Under the pieces are notes generated by a model. It had not been told where the DNA came from. It did not search any database and was given only the letters and a program-made list of their open reading frames with translations. This document shows, one piece after another, positions 36,606-45,382 of a stretch of DNA of 64,000 nt (the first letter of the stretch is position 1; the number at the start of each line of letters is the position of its first letter). A program made the position numbers and the translations under genes. The DNA is from PWQG01 sp040882255 (GTDB taxonomy: Bacteria > Pseudomonadota > Gammaproteobacteria > Pseudomonadales > Pseudohongiellaceae): the NCBI GenBank assembly GCA_040882255.1, contig JBBEBP010000016.1, positions 372,001 through 436,000 of the forward strand. Reading direction: 5' to 3'.

Positions 36606-39110
36606 TCAGTCCTTCTTGCGCCGCGAGCGGCGCCGGCGCGAGCCAGCCGGTTTCTCCGCCCCGCCCTGCTCCTGACCGCCACCTGACGCTTTACCCCCGG
36701 CTTTCTGATCAGCCGGTTTCTTTCTCTGGCCGCCTGGTTTCTTCTCGCCCGACTGGCCACCCTTGCCGCGTCCGCCGCCCGAACCGCTGCGGGACTTCTT
36801 CTTGCCGGCAGGTGCTGCCTGTTTCTCGTCGTCAGCCAACACCAGATCGATCTTGCGCTCGTTCAGGTCCACCCGCGCGACCTTCACGCGCACGCTGCCA
36901 CCCAATTGATAGGTGATGCCACTGCGTTCACCACGCAGGTGCTGGCGCGCCGGATCGAACTGATAGTAGTCGTTCTGCAGGGCCGTAATGTGCACCAGAC
37001 CCTCCACATAGATGTCGTTGAGCTGCACGAACAGGCCGAAGCCGGTCACGCTGGCGATGGTGCCGTCGAACTCCTCGCCGACCCGGTCTTCGATGTACTC
37101 GCATTTGAGCCAGTCCAGCACGTCGTAGACGGCGGCATCCGCGCGGCGCTCGGTCACTGAACAGTTGTCGCCGAACTGTTCCATGTCCGCCAGATCGTAC
37201 GGATAGATCTCTTTCCGGGACAGCCGGCTGGCGCCCTTCGCCTTGCGCACATGCTTGCGCTGCAGGGTCTTGCGGATCAGAAAACGCAACGCCCGGTGCA
37301 CCAACAGGTCCGGATAACGGCGAATGGGCGAAGTGAAATGAGTGTAGGCCTCGAAACCCAGACCGAAGTGACCGAGATTCTCCGGCTGGTAGACGGCCTG
37401 CATCATGGAACGCACCAGCATGGTCTGGATCAGATGACCATCAGGGCGCTCAGCGGCTTCCTGCAGCACACGCTGATAGTCCTTCGGTTTCGGCTTCGAC
37501 GAACGCGACAGGACAAAGCCCAGTTCGTTAAGGAAAGCGCGCAGCGTCTCCAGCTTGTCGGCGTTCGGCCCTTCGTGGACGCGATACAGCACCGGCAGTT
37601 TACTGGACTCCAGGAACCGCGCGGTACAGACGTTGGCGGCCAGCATGCACTCCTCGACCAGGCGGTGCGCCTCGGTGCGCTCCACCGGCACGATCTCGCG
37701 GATCTTGCGGGTCTCGCCGAACACGATGCGGGTCTCGTTGGACCCGAAATCCAGCGCTCCGGCCTGCTCGCGATTCGCGCGCAGCTTGCGGTACAGTTCG
37801 AACAGCCGCTCCAGATCCGGCAACAGCGCATCATGGCGCTGCCGTAATCGCTCGCCGGAACGGCGCCGCGCGGCGCTCTGGTGATCCTCCAGCATGTCCG
37901 ACACTTCCGTGTAGGTCAGCCGGGCGTGGGAATGCATCACACCCTCGAAGAAGCGGTAGTCCTTGAGCTTGCCGGCCCGCGTCATGCTCATTTCGCAGAC
38001 CATGGCCAGGCGATCGACCTTAGGCTTCAGCGAACACAGGCCGTTGGAAATAATCTCCGGCAGCATCGGGATGACATGACCGGGAAAATACACGGAGTTG
38101 CCACGATTCTGTGCCTCACGATCCAGCGGCGAATCGGGTGTCACATAATACGATACATCGGCAATGGCCACATACAGCGTGTAGCCACCCCGGTCACCGG
38201 GCGCACAATACAGCGCATCATCAAAGTCCTTGGCGTCCTCGCCGTCGATGGTGACAAAGGGCAGATCCCGCACGTCGATGCGGTTCTTCTTCTCGTCCTC
38301 GCCCACTTCCTCGGTCATGGCGTCGACCGTGCGCGCAACCTCCTCCGGCCACTCCCAGGGCAGATCATGGCTGCGCAGGGCCACGTCGATCTCCATGCCC
38401 GGCGCCATGTGGTCACCGAGGATCTCGGTGATACGGCCGGCCGGCTTGCGGTGACGGTCCGGCTGGGCGGTCACCTCGGCGACCACGAACTGCCCGTCCT
38501 CCGCGCCGCGTGTGTCACGCTCGGGAATGACAATCTCCTGGCTGATGCGCCGGTTGTCCGGCACCACCACGGAGAAACCGTCTTCGCGGTAGAAACGGCC
38601 CACGATCTGCTGACGGGAGCGCTCCAGCACTTCCACGATCATGCCTTCCTTGCGGCCGCGACGGTCCACGCCGGACACCCGTGCCAGCACGATGTCGCCA
38701 TCGAAGACCCTTTTCATCTCCTTCGGACCCAGAAACAGGTCCCCGGACTTGTCCGCCGGGATAAAGAACCCGAACCCGTCCTTGCTGCCCTGCACCCGGC
38801 CACGCAGCAGTTCCATGCGGTCCACCAGGCCGTAGACGCCCCGGCGGTTGCTGATCAGTTGCCCGTCCCGGCTCATGGCGATCAAGCGGCGGCGCAGGCC
38901 CTCGCACTCGTCCTCGTCTTCCAGCTCCAGCTCATCGCACAGATGCTCATAGCTGACCGGCTCGGCGATCTCGGCCATGACCTGCATGATGTACTCCCGG
39001 CTGGGGACGGGATTCTCGTACTTCTCGGCTTCGCGGTCCGCGTGAGGATCATTGGCGATTGCGCCCGGCTTCCCGGTGCCTTGCGGGGATGTCTTTCTTC
39101 CTTTTCCCAT
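36606..39110 (-). CDS. rnr: Ribonuclease R
   Basis: 834 residues. N-terminal winged-helix and cold-shock domains, RNB catalytic domain (FVTIDGEDAKDFDDALYC, containing the metal-binding Asp cluster), S1 domain (GTIASVTGFGLFVQLNDIYV) and a long Lys/Gly/Arg-rich tail. Degrades structured RNA 3' to 5'. First gene of the block with rlmB. Confidence 0.97.
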   Translation of the reverse strand: MGKGRKTSPQGTGKPGAIANDPHADREAEKYENPVPSREYIMQVMAEIAEPVSYEHLCDELELEDEDECEGLRRRLIAMSRDGQLISNRRGVYGLVDRMELLRGRVQGSKDGFGFFIPADKSGDLFLGPKEMKRVFDGDIVLARVSGVDRRGRKEGMIVEVLERSRQQIVGRFYREDGFSVVVPDNRRISQEIVIPERDTRGAEDGQFVVAEVTAQPDRHRKPAGRITEILGDHMAPGMEIDVALRSHDLPWEWPEEVARTVDAMTEEVGEDEKKNRIDVRDLPFVTIDGEDAKDFDDALYCAPGDRGGYTLYVAIADVSYYVTPDSPLDREAQNRGNSVYFPGHVIPMLPEIISNGLCSLKPKVDRLAMVCEMSMTRAGKLKDYRFFEGVMHSHARLTYTEVSDMLEDHQSAARRRSGERLRQRHDALLPDLERLFELYRKLRANREQAGALDFGSNETRIVFGETRKIREIVPVERTEAHRLVEECMLAANVCTARFLESSKLPVLYRVHEGPNADKLETLRAFLNELGFVLSRSSKPKPKDYQRVLQEAAERPDGHLIQTMLVRSMMQAVYQPENLGHFGLGFEAYTHFTSPIRRYPDLLVHRALRFLIRKTLQRKHVRKAKGASRLSRKEIYPYDLADMEQFGDNCSVTERRADAAVYDVLDWLKCEYIEDRVGEEFDGTIASVTGFGLFVQLNDIYVEGLVHITALQNDYYQFDPARQHLRGERSGITYQLGGSVRVKVARVDLNERKIDLVLADDEKQAAPAGKKKSRSGSGGGRGKGGQSGEKKPGGQRKKPADQKAGGKASGGGQEQGGAEKPAGSRRRRSRRKKD

Positions 39111-39205
39111 AGTCTCTCAGTCTTTTCGTTTCAATTCAGGGCAGCAGTATACACGCCTGACAGGCACATTACCTGCCAAACCACGCAAATATAGCACGCA
39201 AACCG

Positions 39206-39234
39206 TTGACAGGACCGACACCGGCGGGTAAAGT
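39206..39234 (+). promoter_or_regulatory. Promoter of tRNA-Leu
   Basis: TTGACA (39206-39211), exactly 17 bp, TAAAGT (39229-39234), then a GCGCGC discriminator typical of stringently controlled stable-RNA promoters. Confidence 0.85.
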
Positions 39235-39263
39235 GCGCGCTCTGATTTGCTCCATCCCTTGAT

Positions 39264-39350
39264 GCCCAGGTGGTGGAATTGGTAGACACGCCAGCTTCAG
39301 GTGCTGGTGGCCTTACGGCCGTGGAGGTTCAAGTCCTCTCCTGGGCACCA
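39264..39350 (+). tRNA. tRNA-Leu, anticodon CAG
   Basis: An 87-nt class II tRNA. The acceptor stem GCCCAGG pairs with CCTGGGC, the anticodon loop is TTCAGGT (CAG), a long variable arm (GGCCTTACGGCC) follows and ACCA is encoded. The prophage begins just after it, so its 3' end is the likely attachment site. Confidence 0.97.
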
Positions 39351-39657
39351 CATGTTATTGTTTTATCTGTCTTTTTTAGCCTTTTGGCGCAATCTTCAAA
39401 ACTTCTGCTGCAATCCCCCACACGGTCAAATCGTCTGACTGAGCCAAAACAACCAACTGCCGGACATTTATTCCCCGGCGGCCGCTCGAATACCTTTGAT
39501 GATCCCTGGCAATACAGCATCACGCTACCTGGCTGATCCCAGTCACTCACTCTAAACCTGAATCAGTTGTTACCTGTATCCAAGACGCCCTGGAGAACAC
39601 TCTCGCATGTGCATGGTTATGGCCATATTCCGAATATCCTCAGAATCCGTGGGGGCA

Positions 39658-39960
39658 TCGGAAAAAGGTAACAAAGGTAACGTAGTGCGAAATATGTCGC
39701 TATCGTATTGTTTTAAATGGACTTTATAGAATCGGCAAAAGGTAACAAAAAGGTAATGGAAAGGTAATCTTGTTACCTCTACAAAAGGTAATCTGACGAT
39801 CTAGCTACTTACTTATAAATCAATCACTTACAATTCCGTTACCTTTTGCATTACCTCTTGTTACCTTTTTGTTACCTTTTGCTGAATACGGTTTTCCTTT
39901 CTTGTTTCAGTAACTTATAGAATTTATTGGCTTCACGTTACCTTTGTTACCTTTTTCCGA
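39658..39960. repeat. 303-bp nested palindrome of AAGGTAAC units
   Basis: Outer arms 39658-39683 and 39935-39960 are a perfect 26-bp inverted repeat; inner arms 39735-39756 and 39861-39882 a perfect 22-bp one. In all, about six AAGGTAA(C/T) units lie on the left (39665, 39674, 39739, 39750, 39761, 39785) and six GTTACCTT-type units on the right (39838, 39850, 39860, 39871, 39937, 39946), plus one reversed unit at 39772. The core (about 39793-39837) is AT-rich. This looks like an iteron array or multi-site protein-binding region. No coding frame fits. Confidence 0.85.
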
Positions 39961-39961
39961 A

Positions 39962-39980
39962 GCGCGAACCGGGAAAGCAC
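39962..39980 (+). other. Candidate cos (cohesive-end) site
   Basis: GGGAAAGCAC (39971-39980) equals the last ten bases of the P2 cohesive end as I remember it (GGCGAGGCGGGGAAAGCAC). It has the same orientation as in P2, with gene Q to its right (Q stop at 40379). The first nine bases match poorly, so the exact cut is uncertain. Confidence 0.5.
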
Positions 39981-40215
39981 CCTGGCAGCCCGCACTCTTA
40001 ACCCGGTAAAAGCGCCCTCTATTTCGAGTAAAACCGCATATATTCAGCAACTTACAAGACCACGCAGAAAGACGTAGCAGCAGCGTCGACAACTGTGATG
40101 CAGACATGCAGAAAACAGGGTACGAAAAGACCGCCGGCGGGGCGGGGAGTAGACGGCGCGCTGTGGGTGGTGCCCCTGGGGGGACCAGGCCGTGCCAGGG
40201 TCATGTGCCAGAACG

Positions 40216-40250
40216 AAAAAAAGACCGGCAGAGGTGGTTACCTCCGCCGG
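40216..40250 (-). terminator. Second (distal) terminator of the P-Q operon
   Basis: A stem of eleven positions with one mismatch (40225-40235 with 40240-40250), tetraloop GGTT, followed on the minus strand by seven T (40222-40216). Confidence 0.8.
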
Positions 40251-40331
40251 CCAGGGCCGGGCCCGGCGCGCTTCCTGTCGCGTCAATGGGTTTCTACAGA
40301 TGGTTATAGCGCAGATGCAGGATCTCGCCAC

Positions 40332-40355
40332 AAAAAAAAGCCGCCCGGAGGCGGC
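40332..40355 (-). terminator. First terminator of the P-Q operon
   Basis: Perfect GCCGCC/GGCGGC stem (40340-40345 with 40350-40355) and eight T on the minus strand (40339-40332), 24 bp past the Q stop. Confidence 0.92.
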
Positions 40356-40378
40356 CGAAGGTTCCCGCGGGGGAGCTT

Positions 40379-41443
40379 TCACCTGGTGGGATCCAGTCCC
40401 TGATCGGTGTCGCCATCTTCCAGAGAGTAGGGCCTGAAGCGGACAACCTCCTCACCGATCCGATCATTGATCTCCTGCATCGTTGCCTGAAGCGGGGCCA
40501 ACTCATTGGCCACGAAGACCCGGGCAGCCTTCTCCACATCACCGAATCCACCGGTGTTCTGCGGAATGATTCCCATGATCTGCGGTGGGATCCGGTGGCC
40601 GGCGAGCTGATCATCCCGGGTGATGTTCTTCATGTGCATGAATTCATCCTTGGCTGCCACTTCACTGACTGGTATCACCTGGACACCGTCCTTCTTCCCA
40701 TTCGGAGAGTACAAGAACAGATTCCGGAAGTTGCCGGGGCCCTTGGCGTTCTTGAGCGCCTCCCGCATCGAGTCGATATCCTTCTGGTCCTGCGCCGGAT
40801 CGTTGACATAGAGGATGAACCCGGCGTGACTGCCGTTGAGGTAGTAGCGGCGCCGGAATAGCGTTGCACTCTCGTTCAGCCAGGCTGACTGCAGGCTGCC
40901 CAGGTAATCGGGCACGCCGTAGATGCTCTGATCAATGTCCGGCTCCAAAATGTGAATAACCCGGCCGCGCGGCAGTTCCGTCTTGTCAAGGAAGTTGGGC
41001 ACCCACCAGTACCGATCGGCGGCCCTGCCTCCGCGGCGCATGTACTTGGCTGGTAGCCTTTCGAAGGGCAGCCGGGAACCCAGCCGGCTGCGACGCTCTT
41101 CCAGATAGCCATTGGCGAAGACCAGGTAATCCAGGGCCAGACCGGCAAACGTCTGGCGACTCAGCAGCGGGTGAGGCATGAAAGTACGAATCAGAATGTT
41201 CCGCTTTACCTGTAGTGCGGATCCATGGTGCGCGGTGGCACGGTAACTCTGCGCCAAGATGGACAGCGGCACCGGTGGCTCGTACCACTCATCCGGTGAT
41301 AGCCAGACGCCCTCATACCAGATGTCGCGCATGCTAGTGACCGGCTCCGGATCCCCGAAGCTGAACGCCTCGATGTTTCGTGCACCTGCCCGGGAGAGCT
41401 GCGCCGGCATCCGAACGCGAGGTTTATCGGTGATCGTGCTCAT
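40379..41443 (-). CDS. Q: Phage portal protein (gpQ-like)
   Basis: 354 residues (P2 Q is about 344). PBSX-type portal features: the N-terminal EAFSFGDPEPVTSMRDIWYEG, YLVFANGYLEERRSRLG, and the C-terminal HRIPPQIMGIIPQNTGGFGDVEKA. Forms the dodecameric portal at the head vertex through which DNA is packaged. Its ATG overlaps the stop of the terminase gene (ATGA). Confidence 0.95.
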   Translation of the reverse strand: MSTITDKPRVRMPAQLSRAGARNIEAFSFGDPEPVTSMRDIWYEGVWLSPDEWYEPPVPLSILAQSYRATAHHGSALQVKRNILIRTFMPHPLLSRQTFAGLALDYLVFANGYLEERRSRLGSRLPFERLPAKYMRRGGRAADRYWWVPNFLDKTELPRGRVIHILEPDIDQSIYGVPDYLGSLQSAWLNESATLFRRRYYLNGSHAGFILYVNDPAQDQKDIDSMREALKNAKGPGNFRNLFLYSPNGKKDGVQVIPVSEVAAKDEFMHMKNITRDDQLAGHRIPPQIMGIIPQNTGGFGDVEKAARVFVANELAPLQATMQEINDRIGEEVVRFRPYSLEDGDTDQGLDPTR

Positions 41444-43242
41444 TCGTACATCTCCATCATGGATTGACCAGCCCCTTCGGCCGGGCCGTCTATCGGTTCA
41501 TGGTGCAGGGCGTGCATCACGGCCCATGCCAGATCGGCGTGCCCTGTCTTCTTGTTGCGCCCTGAGTTGTAGGTCACCTGTCTTCCGCTTGGTGTCATCT
41601 CCCGGCGTATAGCCATAAACGACTGAGCCATGTCGGACCAACCGGCATCGAATTCCAGCCGGCCCTTGCGCATGACCTGCTGTGACTGCATCACCATCCG
41701 TGCCTTCAGTGACACGTCGTAGCGGTAACGCGTGACTGTTGGAAACCATTTCGCAACGTGCTCGGCCACCGCCTCACCCAGACCGCTGATATCAATGCCG
41801 ATGTGTTCGATGTGGTACTTTTCCTGGAAGGATCGGACGAAGTCCGCCTGCGCTTCATAGTCCTCTCCCTTGATCCGGTGACGCTCCAGCACACGGTGTT
41901 TCTCCCCGGATGATCGCGCTGGCAGCACGACGGCAAGCCCCGCCCCATCGCCCTCATCACCGGTTCCGGTCGGGTCATAACCGATCCAGACCCTACGCTC
42001 GCCAACCGGGCGGGCAGCAAACGGCTTGAAGTCCTCCCAAACCTCCCAACTGTCCACCATGCACGGATGCAGAAGATCCAACGGGAAAGCCGACAAGGTG
42101 TCATCCATGAACTCACACATCAGCAGATTGGCGAATTCCTCATCGCTGTACTCCAGCCGGAGCTGCTCCAGGTCGAACAGGTCACAGCCCCCCTCAATGG
42201 CATCAACCACGGTGACGATCTGTCGCCATTGCCCATCCGGACAAAGCATGCCACTGGCCAGCGCGTTGTGACTGACATCGAATTCCTTGCGATCTGCCTT
42301 CTTCTTGCGCCGGTTGAACATGTCGCCTGACCAGAACGGATAGGCCTCATGAGCCAGCGAGCTTGGCGTGCTGAAGTAGGTCTGCCGCCACTTCTTGTGC
42401 ATCGCCATGCCACTGGTGACCTTCCGGAATTCCTGGAAGCGATGGATCCAGAAGTATTCATCCAGATATACATCACCGTGGTAGCCCTGGGCGGTCTTGC
42501 TGTTGGTGCCGAGGAAATGCAGCTCGGCCCCATTGTCCAGCACGATCGGGTCACCCTTCAGGTCAACGTCACAGATTTCCTTGACGAACTGGACGATGTA
42601 ATTGCGGAATATGTGGGCCTGGGCTTTCGAGGCGGAAAGGAAGATCTTGTTTCTCCCGTACTCGAATGCGTCAACGATCGCTTCACGGGCAAAGTACCAG
42701 GTAGCACCGATCTGTCGACTCTTGAGGATGTTGCGGATCCGGTGCTTTATGCCAGCTTCGTACCAGCAGGACTGGTATTCGAACAGCGACTCCTGGAATG
42801 CTTCGGCGAGTTTCTGAACCTGCTCCTCATCCAGATAATTGCGGCGCTGTTTCCGCTTGCGGGGTGCAGTATTGCGAGCATGGATGTTCGGGTTCAGGTC
42901 AGACTCTCTCCCGGTCTCTTGGTAGTTCCTGACCCGTGCGAGCCGCTCGATCTGCCGACCCAGCAGGTCAATCTCCTTGTAGTCACGGCCCTCCTTCGCG
43001 TCCTTCGTGATGAGCTGGACCATGCGTGCTTCCAGTGCGCCCTCGACTCGGTCAATGGGCTTCGCATCCTCCCAGCCATCGCGCCGCTTCCACGAGTGAA
43101 CTGTCTGCACCTTCTCATCCAGCAGCTCGGCGATACGCGTGACACGCCAGCCCTGCCAGTAGAGATTGCGCGCGACGATTCGCGGGGCATCCATGTGGTG
43201 CCCCGCGTCCTGGATTGTTGGCTTCTCGGCGCATGCGGTCAT
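41440..43242 (-). CDS. P: Terminase large subunit, ATPase and nuclease (gpP-like)
   Basis: 600 residues. N-terminal helix-turn-helix (about 26-57, QGWRVTRIAELLDEKVQTVH), Walker A-like KSRQIGATW (about 174-182), Walker B VYLDEYFWI, and a C-terminal nuclease domain beginning near VWIGYDPTGTGDEGD. Cuts concatemers at cos and drives DNA into the head. Divergent from O. Confidence 0.95.
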   Translation of the reverse strand: MTACAEKPTIQDAGHHMDAPRIVARNLYWQGWRVTRIAELLDEKVQTVHSWKRRDGWEDAKPIDRVEGALEARMVQLITKDAKEGRDYKEIDLLGRQIERLARVRNYQETGRESDLNPNIHARNTAPRKRKQRRNYLDEEQVQKLAEAFQESLFEYQSCWYEAGIKHRIRNILKSRQIGATWYFAREAIVDAFEYGRNKIFLSASKAQAHIFRNYIVQFVKEICDVDLKGDPIVLDNGAELHFLGTNSKTAQGYHGDVYLDEYFWIHRFQEFRKVTSGMAMHKKWRQTYFSTPSSLAHEAYPFWSGDMFNRRKKKADRKEFDVSHNALASGMLCPDGQWRQIVTVVDAIEGGCDLFDLEQLRLEYSDEEFANLLMCEFMDDTLSAFPLDLLHPCMVDSWEVWEDFKPFAARPVGERRVWIGYDPTGTGDEGDGAGLAVVLPARSSGEKHRVLERHRIKGEDYEAQADFVRSFQEKYHIEHIGIDISGLGEAVAEHVAKWFPTVTRYRYDVSLKARMVMQSQQVMRKGRLEFDAGWSDMAQSFMAIRREMTPSGRQVTYNSGRNKKTGHADLAWAVMHALHHEPIDGPAEGAGQSMMEMYE

Positions 43243-43287
43243 GGCAGCAGCGTAACCGGGCGCGATTGGAGGCCCGCATCAGTACCG

Positions 43288-43308
43288 TTGTAAGCCATTG
43301 ACCGACAA
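43288..43308. promoter_or_regulatory. Late-activator site between P and O (TTGT-N13-ACAA)
   Basis: TTGT at 43288-43291 and ACAA at 43305-43308 with 13 bp between. It lies 46 bp from the P start and 91 bp from the O start. In P2 the divergent PP and PO late promoters lie here and are switched on by Ogr, whose recorded site is TGT-N12-ACA. The same 13-bp form recurs before V and FI in this prophage. Confidence 0.6.
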
Positions 43309-43398
43309 CACCTATTAGTTGAGCGCCTTGCCCGCCACGTAGAACCTGACTGCCATGCGAAGACTGCAATGCAAATTCCAATTTCCAGGGGACCGCAC

Positions 43399-44223
43399 AT
43401 GAAATGGTTCAGAGTCGCTACCGAGGGCGCTACAACCGATGGCCGGAAGATTTCACGCGAGTGGATCGAGCAGATGGCCAAGAACTATGATCCCGGCAAG
43501 TATGGCGCCCGGGTCTGGATGGAACACATGCGCGGCCTGTTTGCTGACGGTCCGTTTCGAGCATTCGGTGATGTACTGGCCGTGGAGGCCAAAGAGAACG
43601 GCGACGGCAAGCTGGAGCTGTTCGTTCAACTCGATCCCACTGAGGACCTGATCGAGATGAACAAGCAACGCCAGAAGGTATACAGCTCTATCGAGGTGGA
43701 CCACGATTTCGCCGATACCGGAGAAGCCTACCTGGTGGGCATGGCGGTCACTGATAGCCCGGCCAGCCTAGGAACGGAAATGCTCCAGTTCAGCGCCAAC
43801 GCCCAGAGCAACCCACTCAACGCCAGAAAGGAGAAGCCGAGCAACGTCTTCACTGCCGCCATCGAGACCGAGTTCGATTTCTCTGATGTCGAGCAGGACG
43901 ATCCTGCCCACGACACCCCCTCCCTGCTTGATTCCGTGAAGGCACTGTTCCGCCGGCACAAGGACAAGACGTCGAACGACCTCTCTGCATTCCGAAAGGA
44001 TCTGGAGTCGACCCTGGAGGAGTTCGTCAACCGGTACAGCGAGCTTTCCGATGATCTAGCTACTCGCCCGGACCAGAAGGCGTTCAAGGAGCTGAAGGCC
44101 GCCCATGAGGATCTGAAAAAGCGATTCGATAATCTGTACAGCAAGCTGGATCAGACGCCCGATACACCCCCGCGCAGCACGGCCACTGGCAGCGATGGAG
44201 CCCAGGAACTGACTGACTGCTGA
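43399..44223 (+). CDS. O: Capsid scaffold and maturation protease (gpO-like)
   Basis: 274 residues (P2 O 284). The start at 43399 (MKWFRVATEG) follows AGGGG; a frame from 43369 is less likely. The N-terminal serine-protease half keeps candidate residues Asp14, His43 (WMEHMRG) and Ser96/97 (VYSSIEV). The coiled-coil C-terminal half (FRKDLESTLEEFVNRYSELS) is the scaffold. Confidence 0.92.
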   Translation: MKWFRVATEGATTDGRKISREWIEQMAKNYDPGKYGARVWMEHMRGLFADGPFRAFGDVLAVEAKENGDGKLELFVQLDPTEDLIEMNKQRQKVYSSIEVDHDFADTGEAYLVGMAVTDSPASLGTEMLQFSANAQSNPLNARKEKPSNVFTAAIETEFDFSDVEQDDPAHDTPSLLDSVKALFRRHKDKTSNDLSAFRKDLESTLEEFVNRYSELSDDLATRPDQKAFKELKAAHEDLKKRFDNLYSKLDQTPDTPPRSTATGSDGAQELTDC

Positions 44224-44278
44224 CCCCGGGCCCATCCGATCAGCGCAACCTGACACACGACATTGAGGACCGCTACCC

Positions 44279-45301
44279 ATGCGAAACGATACCCGGAAAG
44301 CCTTCAACAATCTGCGCAGCCGCATCGCCAAGCTGTCAGGAGTGGACAATGCGGCCGAGACCTTCGCGGTTGAGCCCAGCGTCCAGCAGACCCTGGAATC
44401 CAAGATCCAGGAGTCCAGTGAATTCCTCAGCCGCATCAACATGATCGGCGTGGATGAGATCAAGGGCGAGAAGCTCGGCCTTGGCGTATCCGGACCGATC
44501 GCGGGCCGCACTGATGTCAGCCAGAACGACCGAACGCCGCGTGATCTTACGGCGCTGGACGACAACGCCTATGAATGCTTCTCGACTGAGTTCGACACCT
44601 TCCTGCTCTGGTCCAAGCTGGATGCCTGGGCGAAGTTCCCCGACTTCCAGACCCGGTTCCGCAATGCCGTGGTGCGCCAGCAGGCCCTGGACCGGATCAT
44701 GATCGGTTTCAACGGCACGAGCGCCGCCACGGCCAGCGACCGTGTAGCGAACCCTCTGCTTCAGGACGTCAACATCGGTTGGCTGCAGAAGTACCGCGAC
44801 CATGCTCCAGAGCGGGTCCTGGACGAAGGCGAGAACGAAGCCGGTAAGATCTGGGTGGGCCCGAATGGTGATTTCTCCAATCTGGATGCCCTGGTCTATG
44901 CAGCCGTCAATGAACTGATCGAACCCTGGTACCGCGAGTCCACCGATCTGGTAGTGGTTGTGGGCCGCAAACTGCTGGCTGACAAGTACTTCCCTCTGAT
45001 CGACACGGAAAACGCCCCCACGGAACAGCGTGCGCTGGATATGCTGCTTTCCGCGAAGCGCATGGGTGGCCAACAGGCAGTACGGGCACCGTTTGTGCCG
45101 GACGGCACCATGTTGATCACCAGCCTGGAGAACCTGTCGCTGTACTGGCAGACCGGATCCCGGCGCCGACACATCGTCGACAATCCGAAACGCAAGCGGG
45201 TGGAGAACTACGAATCCACCAACGAATCCTACGTGGTCGAGGACTACGGGTTTGGCTGCCTGGTGGAGAACATCGAGCTCGGCGAATACGTCGCTCCGTA
45301 A
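44279..45301 (+). CDS. N: Major capsid protein (gpN-like)
   Basis: 340 residues (P2 N 357). Typical P2-family text: TRKAFNNLRSRIAKLSGV at the N terminus, FLSRINMIGVDEIKGEKLG, and NESYVVEDYGFGCLVENIEL at the C terminus. HK97-fold shell protein, cleaved by O during maturation. Confidence 0.96.
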   Translation: MRNDTRKAFNNLRSRIAKLSGVDNAAETFAVEPSVQQTLESKIQESSEFLSRINMIGVDEIKGEKLGLGVSGPIAGRTDVSQNDRTPRDLTALDDNAYECFSTEFDTFLLWSKLDAWAKFPDFQTRFRNAVVRQQALDRIMIGFNGTSAATASDRVANPLLQDVNIGWLQKYRDHAPERVLDEGENEAGKIWVGPNGDFSNLDALVYAAVNELIEPWYRESTDLVVVVGRKLLADKYFPLIDTENAPTEQRALDMLLSAKRMGGQQAVRAPFVPDGTMLITSLENLSLYWQTGSRRRHIVDNPKRKRVENYESTNESYVVEDYGFGCLVENIELGEYVAP

Positions 45302-45308
45302 CGCTGAT

Positions 45309-45346
45309 CCTTGTTGCTCACGTCCGTGCTGATGTGAGCAACAAGG
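45309..45346. terminator. Long hairpin between N and M
   Basis: A perfect 13-bp stem (45309-45321 with 45334-45346, core TTGTTGCTCAC) with a 12-nt loop. No T run follows on the plus strand, so it is more likely an mRNA-stability or partial-termination hairpin protecting the abundant N message. Confidence 0.5.
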
Positions 45347-45382
45347 CCTCGATACCTACCTGACCTATAGCGGGAGAAAATC

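Noticed and set aside
37881..39194. 437-codon plus-strand frame opposite rnr
   Set aside because: Shadow of the rnr reading frame; no domain and no ribosome site.
39658..39960. CRISPR array or IS ends as explanation of the GGTAAC repeats
   Set aside because: Units are 8 bp with irregular spacing and both orientations, there are no spacers of constant length, no transposase and no target duplication.
39907..40403. Short frames on both strands left of gene Q
   Set aside because: They run through terminators, repeats and the cos candidate, lack ribosome sites and have Arg/Gly/Pro-rich nonsense composition.
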